DNA of 35,382 nucleotides from the NCBI GenBank assembly GCA_900617975.1, contig UZAE01012624.1:1-35382 (forward strand). The letters run 5' to 3'. Of the stretch, positions 33,900-35,382 are shown in pieces. Positions within the stretch are counted from its first letter, which is position 1. Each line of letters begins with the position of its first letter. The position numbers were made by a program, and so were the translations under genes. The notes under the pieces were generated by a model that made no database searches, was not told where the DNA came from, and saw only the letters and a list, made by a program, of their open reading frames with translations. The DNA is from Rodentolepis nana (lineage: Eukaryota; Platyhelminthes; Cestoda; Cyclophyllidea; Hymenolepididae).

Positions 33900-35107
33900 A
33901 GAGGCGGACGGAGGGTGAGATTGAGGTAGGATATCAAGGAATGTCTTGAGGAAGGTACCAAAGAGGCAACTGGCAGATGCTTTGAATGGAGCGAGTTAAA
34001 TTCATTTGAACTAGCATACCCGGATTCTCTAAGAGAATGCAGATATGTCATATATCCATCAAATATCAAAATATGTACACTACCGAAGTGGGACTGAAGT
34101 AAAATAATTTCCATTTGATTATCTGTGAATTCAGAGTAGTTATCATGGAAGTAGTCTGTAAATTCAACCCACGTAAAAGCAGTTGATGTGGCGAACGGTT
34201 TGTTGGGTCTAAGCATGCAATGAACGCAGGTAGAACCAATTAAATACTGGTCAACAAGTATTCTTAGTGTTCTCGATGAAGCTGCAATGGATTGGAAAGT
34301 CTCTCTTGGAAACAGGGTAAGTGCAGTCAAAGTGTTTAGTGAAAGTGCGGAAATGTCATATAACCTTCAAATATTTCACATATATATTCGCTATCTCATT
34401 AGTTTGGTCCTATGTTCACATGTGATTAGCACCTCTCCAACTGTTCCTCTGCCTAAATGTTACTGATCTCATTGAGAAATGTCTGCTCAAATGAACATAA
34501 GCATCGAGAATTCTGTTTGTGTTCCTCCAAACACTCTCTTAATATTATTGGCAAAATAACACAACACATATAACTTTGGTAACGAAAGAAGTATCGCTGA
34601 AAATCTCACGGAGAACCTAAAGATAATGTGGAATTGTGGTAGATTTAATTTGATAATGTCCTTGATGTAAAGATTAAGATTGAAATTAAGATGTTGTGTA
34701 CTAACATTTCCACAGGCTTTCAAGCATAGCAGAGCGTGGGGTGGCTGAGCAACCCTCAAGGCCACTATAGATTTGATGTTGTTGATTGACAACACTTTGG
34801 TTATGCTTTAGATGTGCTAAATGCAAATAATGCAAGCGTTGCAACTGGTTCAAATGTTCTAAAGAACATCAACCTGGGTGAGAGAGTTTGTTAACGGGTA
34901 AATTAGAATGAGGTAAATGGGAGAATGTCTCTTGTAGGCACTTATTTGTTATCATTTTGGTTGTGCAAGAAGTGCAAAATCATTTAATGGGAAAGCAAAA
35001 TTACGCTTTAATCTTGTTTCTAAATCTCCTAGGTGAGCCTGCAGCCGAGTCGCATGTGCCTCGGGGAAACAGTGAAAGTGTAGGCATGGAGGTGCTCCCA
35101 AATATTA
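23290..35107 (+). CDS. Secreted mosaic gene of phase-1 exons with two FN3 domains (3' end outside window)
   Basis: Not a gene I can name. A signal-peptide exon is followed by symmetric phase-1 exons: 23290-23350, 23852-23902, 24138-24188, 24231-24527, 25388-25684, 25856-25906, 26258-26323, possibly 26385-26462, then 29051-29101, 29504-29617, 29776-29850 (or 29826), 31350-31424, 31927-31992, 32722-32787, 33222-33335, 33494-33568, 34812-34877, 35033-35107. Every exon keeps the frame whichever neighbours are included. Product: secreted, two FN3 domains with NVT, NST, NET and NTT N-glycosylation sequons, Ser/Thr/Asn/Gly-rich linkers and polybasic segments. Signal exon plus one-exon FN3 domains resembles tapeworm oncosphere antigens; the many tiny symmetric exons resemble flatworm micro-exon genes. 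Whether exons from 29051 on belong to this transcript or to a second gene is open: a 2.6-kb gap containing a decayed first exon separates them. Confidence 0.6.
23852..23902 (+). CDS. Mosaic gene exon 2: 51-nt linker
   Basis: Acceptor ACATTTAG, donor GTAAGT, phase 1 on both sides. Encodes NTGITSKDPSSTSANEI, rich in Ser and Thr. Homologous to the 51-nt exons at 24138 and 25856 through the shared ITS core. Confidence 0.65.
   Translation: MQESHRKIQALPQQMK
24138..24188 (+). CDS. Mosaic gene exon 3: 51-nt linker
   Basis: Acceptor CTTTTAG, donor GTGAGT, phase 1 on both sides. Encodes KEGITSNGLPSGTANLI, aligning end to end with the previous exon without gaps. The intron to the next exon is only 42 nt (24189-24230). 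Confidence 0.65.
24231..24527 (+). CDS. Mosaic gene exon 4: FN3 domain 1
   Basis: One whole fibronectin-III domain of 99 codons in a single phase-1 exon. It opens with EPPQNVTLEEV, has the strand-B tryptophan in SARLTWNAL, a YLVNYIAD strand C and a second tryptophan in SEWLKK. It ends in VKLIKIPP before GTAAGT. Sequons NVT and NST are present. One cysteine (TENC) aligns with the single cysteine (TTEC) of the next FN3 exon. Confidence 0.75.
24826..24837 (+). repeat. Poly(G) run at a duplication breakpoint
   Basis: About a dozen G in a row, immediately before the point (about 24840) where similarity to the second copy (28190 onward) resumes. Confidence 0.8.
24840..25190 (+). repeat. Duplicated intron block, matching 28190-28568
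   Basis: Part of the intron between the two FN3 exons. It matches the downstream block with scattered substitutions; the long shared stretch around CAGTATTACTTAAATCAATA is easy to see. Confidence 0.85.
25388..25684 (+). CDS. Mosaic gene exon 5: FN3 domain 2
   Basis: Same length as the first FN3 exon, 297 nt, and the same phase. Motifs in the same order: KPPQISPLEKI, TTALLKWNPI, KKYLVLYNND, SNWLTKETTEC, LYALVKDVYQLY, SLDKSPPQ. The two domains are clear tandem paralogues that have diverged substantially. Sequons NET and NTT are present. Acceptor GAAAATAG, donor GTAAGT. Confidence 0.75.
25856..25906 (+). CDS. Mosaic gene exon 6: 51-nt linker
   Basis: Acceptor ACATTTAG, donor GTGAGT, phase 1. 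Encodes QVNITSNVQNSTSTNTL, homologous to the linker exons before the FN3 pair. Contains sequons NIT and NST. Confidence 0.6.
   Translation, partial: KSISHQTFKILPQQIH
26258..26323 (+). CDS. Mosaic gene exon 7: 66-nt exon
   Basis: Acceptor ATACTTTAG, donor GTGAGTCAG, phase 1. Encodes 22 residues including ERANNGSDASRSIVQETSTI. Related to the 66-nt exon at 31927 in sequence, size and flanks: both acceptors end in CTTTAG and both donors are followed by the same bases. Confidence 0.6.
26385..26462 (+). CDS. Possible mosaic gene exon 8
   Basis: Open in phase 1 from either ATACAG (exon from 26385) or TTAACAG (from 26400) to donor GTAATT at 26463. Encodes ELNVSFNEMKRLSVDIDISL with an NVS sequon. 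No second copy was found and the acceptors lack good pyrimidine tracts, so support is weak. Confidence 0.35.
26879..27220 (-). CDS. Antisense FN3-domain paralogue (partial gene or pseudogene)
   Basis: An open frame of about 113 codons on the minus strand, ending in TAA. It aligns by eye with the FN3 exons of the + gene: KCLLNWQNS matches ALLKWNP, FIPQWNVEC matches NWLTKETTEC, and VSLFLVKIYNEF matches LYALVKDVYQLY. Unlike the plus-strand exons it ends with a stop, DELKNQC, rather than a phase-1 donor. No signal peptide exon is seen. A TATAAAA lies upstream at 27257-27263, but the only ATG codons just after it are in another frame. The first in-frame ATG is inside the domain (AMSKTVW). It may be a processed or inverted relic, or the 3' exon of a gene whose 5' end I missed. 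Confidence 0.5.
   Translation of the reverse strand: MVLINSSQVNQLKCLLNWQNSTAMSKTVWALIANFSSFIPQWNVECSSTGLKVFNDIKMDFEKENDFITFNYEYPVNVSLFLVKIYNEFSPISQSLRGRNICESIYDELKNQC
27257..27263 (-). promoter_or_regulatory. TATA-like box before the antisense FN3 paralogue
   Basis: TATAAAA on the minus strand, about 40 bp before the open frame. Spacing to a start site is plausible, but no usable in-frame ATG follows at the right place. Confidence 0.35.
27324..28568 (+). pseudogene. Decayed, internally deleted copy of the promoter and first exon region
   Basis: 27324-28187 matches the segment from about 22146 to 23345, and 28190-28568 matches 24840-25190; everything between, including two linker exons and the first FN3 exon, is missing. 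The signal-peptide exon is recognisable at 28131 onward, but its ATG is GTG and the TATA box has become CATATACCAA. The reading frame of the leader is still open past the junction. A 13-bp tandem duplication (TTTCTGTCCTCAC) lies at about 28249-28273. Best explained as duplication followed by a deletion. Confidence 0.8.
27664..27933 (+). repeat. Interspersed repeat family, copy B' (duplicate of copy B)
   Basis: Nearly identical to 22488-22758, because it was copied in the same segmental duplication. Confidence 0.85.
29051..29101 (+). CDS. Mosaic array exon, 51 nt, with GC donor
   Basis: Acceptor AATGTCTTAG, phase 1 on both sides, donor GCGAGT. Encodes an acidic peptide, EAHEDDRGDAVDSNHT. Size matches the other 51-nt exons. 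Its upstream flank is related to those of the exons at 31927, 32722 and 34812. Confidence 0.5.
29135..29290 (+). repeat. G-rich intron repeat, copy 1
   Basis: Purine-rich block (TTGGGGGGAGAGGCTGAAGG) followed by the conserved tail TCTTGAAGAAGGTACCAAA and AGGCCACTGGCTACGTGCATTAC. Related copies occur at about 30175-30400, 30705-30830, 32880-33015 and 33770-33975. Confidence 0.7.
29360..29735 (+). repeat. Near-identical duplication, copy 1
   Basis: Appears base-for-base identical to 33080-33454 over roughly 370 bp, including the whole 114-nt exon and both flanking intron pieces; the first difference after the exon is a T/G in GCGTTTAC versus GCGTTGAC. A very recent duplication, gene conversion or an assembly duplicate. 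Confidence 0.9.
29504..29617 (+). CDS. Mosaic array exon, 114 nt, polybasic
   Basis: Acceptor GCATTTTAG, donor GTGAGT, phase 1 on both sides. Encodes 38 residues: a strongly basic half containing RKKENNRKGKKGHRRPKK, then an acidic tail ending SSDEEVGPD. In a secreted protein the basic cluster could bind heparan sulfate or other polyanions; this is inference. Confidence 0.6.
29776..29850 (+). CDS. Mosaic array exon, 75 nt (GC donor) or 51 nt (GT donor)
   Basis: Acceptor TCACCTAG. Two phase-1 donors are available: GTAAAG after 29826 (51 nt) or GCAAGT after 29850 (75 nt). Encodes TSVNSKVPLANNES and then, if extended, KESGRNA. In the duplicate at 33494 the first donor is destroyed and only the GC donor remains. 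Confidence 0.5.
30175..30400 (+). repeat. G-rich intron repeat, copy 2
   Basis: Purine-rich block with GTGCGGGGGGAAGGGGG, then AGGATATCAAGGAATGTCTT and GAAGAAGGTACCAAAGAGGC. On the minus strand it gives a proline/serine-rich open frame, which I regard as a by-product of composition. Confidence 0.7.
30463..30667 (+). repeat. Duplicated block matching 35178-35382
   Basis: CTGCCAATGGCTTTTGGAGA through GTTAGATCTAATCGTTTG occurs again at the very end of the window with few differences. The second copy is cut by the window edge, so the array continues to the right. Confidence 0.9.
30705..30830 (+). repeat. G-rich intron repeat, copy 3 (degenerate)
   Basis: Short GGGAGAGAGGGTGAGTGATA block and a decayed tail (GAAGGCATCTAAACAGCCTC) where the other copies read GAAGGTACCAAAGAGGCCAC. 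Confidence 0.5.
31205..31345 (+). repeat. Duplicated intron block matching 34408-34535
   Basis: Shared sequence around TTCACATGTGATTAGCACCT and TTCTGTTTGTGTTCCTCCAA, just before the 31350 exon. In the second copy the exon after it has decayed. Confidence 0.8.
31350..31424 (+). CDS. Mosaic array exon, 75 nt
   Basis: Acceptor TATATTTGTAG, donor GTAATG, phase 1 on both sides. Encodes a peptide with NNNGINETVATPEIPLNKAT, containing the sequon NET. The matching place in the duplicated block near 34545-34617 no longer has an open exon. Confidence 0.5.
31927..31992 (+). CDS. Mosaic array exon, 66 nt
   Basis: Acceptor AATGCTTTAG, donor GTGACT, phase 1. Encodes ASIGENASDVSGTTVQGKST, related to the 66-nt exon at 26258 and containing the sequon NAS. 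Confidence 0.55.
32149..32223 (+). pseudogene. Dead copy of the 75-nt exon at 35033
   Basis: Aligns with 35033-35107, sharing GCCGAGTCGCATGTG and AACAGTGAAAGTGTAG. A G-to-T change turns GGA into TGA after the tenth complete codon, and there is no GT or GC donor at the matching exon end. An upstream GTGAAA could act as a donor but would shift the frame. Confidence 0.65.
32722..32787 (+). CDS. Mosaic array exon, 66 nt
   Basis: Acceptor TTTTGCTTTAG, donor GTAAGTCAG, phase 1. Encodes a peptide with ASEGTSAHDAPASPVEKASP. The bases after the donor resemble those after the 114-nt exons (GTTAGTTATTTAG), so donor-side flanks were also shared. Confidence 0.55.
32880..33015 (+). repeat. G-rich intron repeat, copy 4
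   Basis: GGTGGGGCTAGGGTTGGGAG block, then TCTTGAAGAAGGTACCAAAG and GGCCACTGGCTACGTGCATT, very close to copy 1. Confidence 0.7.
33080..33454 (+). repeat. Near-identical duplication, copy 2
   Basis: Second copy of 29360-29735, offset 3720 bp at the left end and through the exon. Confidence 0.9.
33222..33335 (+). CDS. Mosaic array exon, 114 nt, second copy
   Basis: Identical to 29504-29617 as read, with the same phase-1 splice sites and the same polybasic-then-acidic peptide. Confidence 0.6.
33494..33568 (+). CDS. Mosaic array exon, 75 nt, GC donor only
   Basis: Copy of the 29776 exon. The acceptor is CACCAAG rather than CACCTAG. The internal GTAAAG donor has become GATGAAG, so the exon can only end at the GCAAGT site. 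Encodes TSVNSKVHLGNNESADEEL and RNA. Confidence 0.5.
33770..33975 (+). repeat. G-rich intron repeat, copy 5, with long poly(G)
   Basis: Contains an uninterrupted run of more than 25 G (about 33870-33898), then the family tail AGGATATCAAGGAATGTCTT and GAAGGTACCAAAGAGGCAAC. The run may be longer or shorter in the real genome. Confidence 0.75.
33985..34327 (-). pseudogene. Unrecognised antisense coding-like insert
   Basis: About 114 codons open on the minus strand with natural protein composition, unlike the proline-rich repeat that follows it. Visible motifs: LFPRETFQSIAASSRTLRIL, VDQYLIGSTCVHCMLRPNKP, FTWVEFTDYFHDNYSEF, MEIILLQSHFGSVHILIF, YMTYLHSLRESGYASS. I do not recognise the family. Copy 2 of the G-rich repeat lacks this segment at the matching point (after CACTGGC), so it looks inserted. 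No intron interrupts it and no convincing acceptor precedes it, which would fit a captured exon or a retrocopy fragment. A real minus-strand exon cannot be excluded. Confidence 0.45.
34812..34877 (+). CDS. Mosaic array exon, 66 nt
   Basis: Acceptor TTATGCTTTAG, donor GTGAGA, phase 1. Encodes VLNANNASVATGSNVLKNIN with an NAS sequon, related to the exons at 26258 and 31927. Confidence 0.55.
35033..35107 (+). CDS. Mosaic array exon, 75 nt
   Basis: Acceptor AATCTCCTAG, donor GTAAGT, phase 1. Encodes EPAAESHVPRGNSESVGMEV and LPN. Intact counterpart of the dead copy at 32149. Confidence 0.55.
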
Positions 35108-35177
35108 GTAAGTTATATAGAGTTCAAATGTTTTACTTATCAACACAATTGTTGACTAATTGTTAGAGTTAGAGGAG

Positions 35178-35382
35178 CTGCCAATGGCTTTTGGAGACGA
35201 AATCGTCCGGATTCCTATTCACTCATTAGTAATCTCTCCACAGCAGCGATATGTTAATTGAACTTCTATACTTGCGGACATTCATCAGTTGTGTATCAAC
35301 AAGGTAGATTTGATAGCGCATAATTTGCTACACATTGAAATTTGTGTGCCGACAATGGAACGTGTTAGATCTAATCGTTTGA
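35178..35382 (+). repeat. Duplicated block matching 30463-30667, cut by window end
   Basis: See the entry at 30463. Its presence at the window edge predicts that further array units lie to the right. Confidence 0.9.

Noticed and set aside
1..35382. tRNA, rRNA, CRISPR or bacterial-type operon features
   Set aside because: No box A/B pair, no rRNA-like stretch and no regularly spaced short repeats were seen; gene structure is plainly eukaryotic with introns.

Overview
The window reads as AT-rich nuclear DNA of a parasitic flatworm, most likely a tapeworm. The support is many short exons with GT-AG introns, three recognisable housekeeping genes and a secreted fibronectin-III (FN3) gene with a short-exon design. 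The genus is inference; a trematode is not excluded. A run of N at 3987-3990 marks a draft-assembly gap.

Left third: the 3' part of a mannose-6-phosphate isomerase gene (+ strand, exons 764-2406; the N-terminal half lies left of the window). A gene-poor stretch with interspersed repeats follows (about 2407-6184). The VPS54 gene, a GARP tethering-complex subunit, occupies 6185-16204 on the - strand; I could follow 17 exons that join in frame to about 921 residues. After a 762-bp divergent intergenic region comes mitochondrial ribosomal protein uL4m (MRPL4) on the + strand (16967-20008, five exons, about 476 residues, much longer than the human protein). These three genes are housekeeping: nucleotide-sugar metabolism, endosome-to-Golgi tethering and mitochondrial translation. 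They have no obvious functional link.

Right third (about 22.1-35.4 kb): a rapidly changing accessory region and the most interesting part. A TATA box and a signal-peptide exon (23290-23350) start a + strand gene. All its internal exons that I can recognise are symmetric phase-1 exons of a few recurrent sizes: 51, 66, 75, 114 and 297 nt. Two 297-nt exons each encode one FN3 domain; the short exons encode Ser/Thr/Asn/Gly-rich linkers, and a duplicated 114-nt exon encodes a polybasic segment. Several short exons are followed by other copies of themselves with their flanking introns, some nearly identical, some decayed. The region also holds a truncated copy of the promoter and first exon that has lost its TATA box and ATG, an antisense FN3-domain paralogue, non-canonical GC donor sites, a dead exon copy and an unrelated antisense coding-like insert. 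The picture is an actively shuffling exon cassette array encoding secreted, probably glycosylated proteins, reminiscent of flatworm micro-exon genes and of tapeworm FN3-containing oncosphere antigens; that relationship is inference. The last exon is not in the window.

Exon borders were read by eye from splice signals, reading-frame continuity and remembered family similarity; no search was run.
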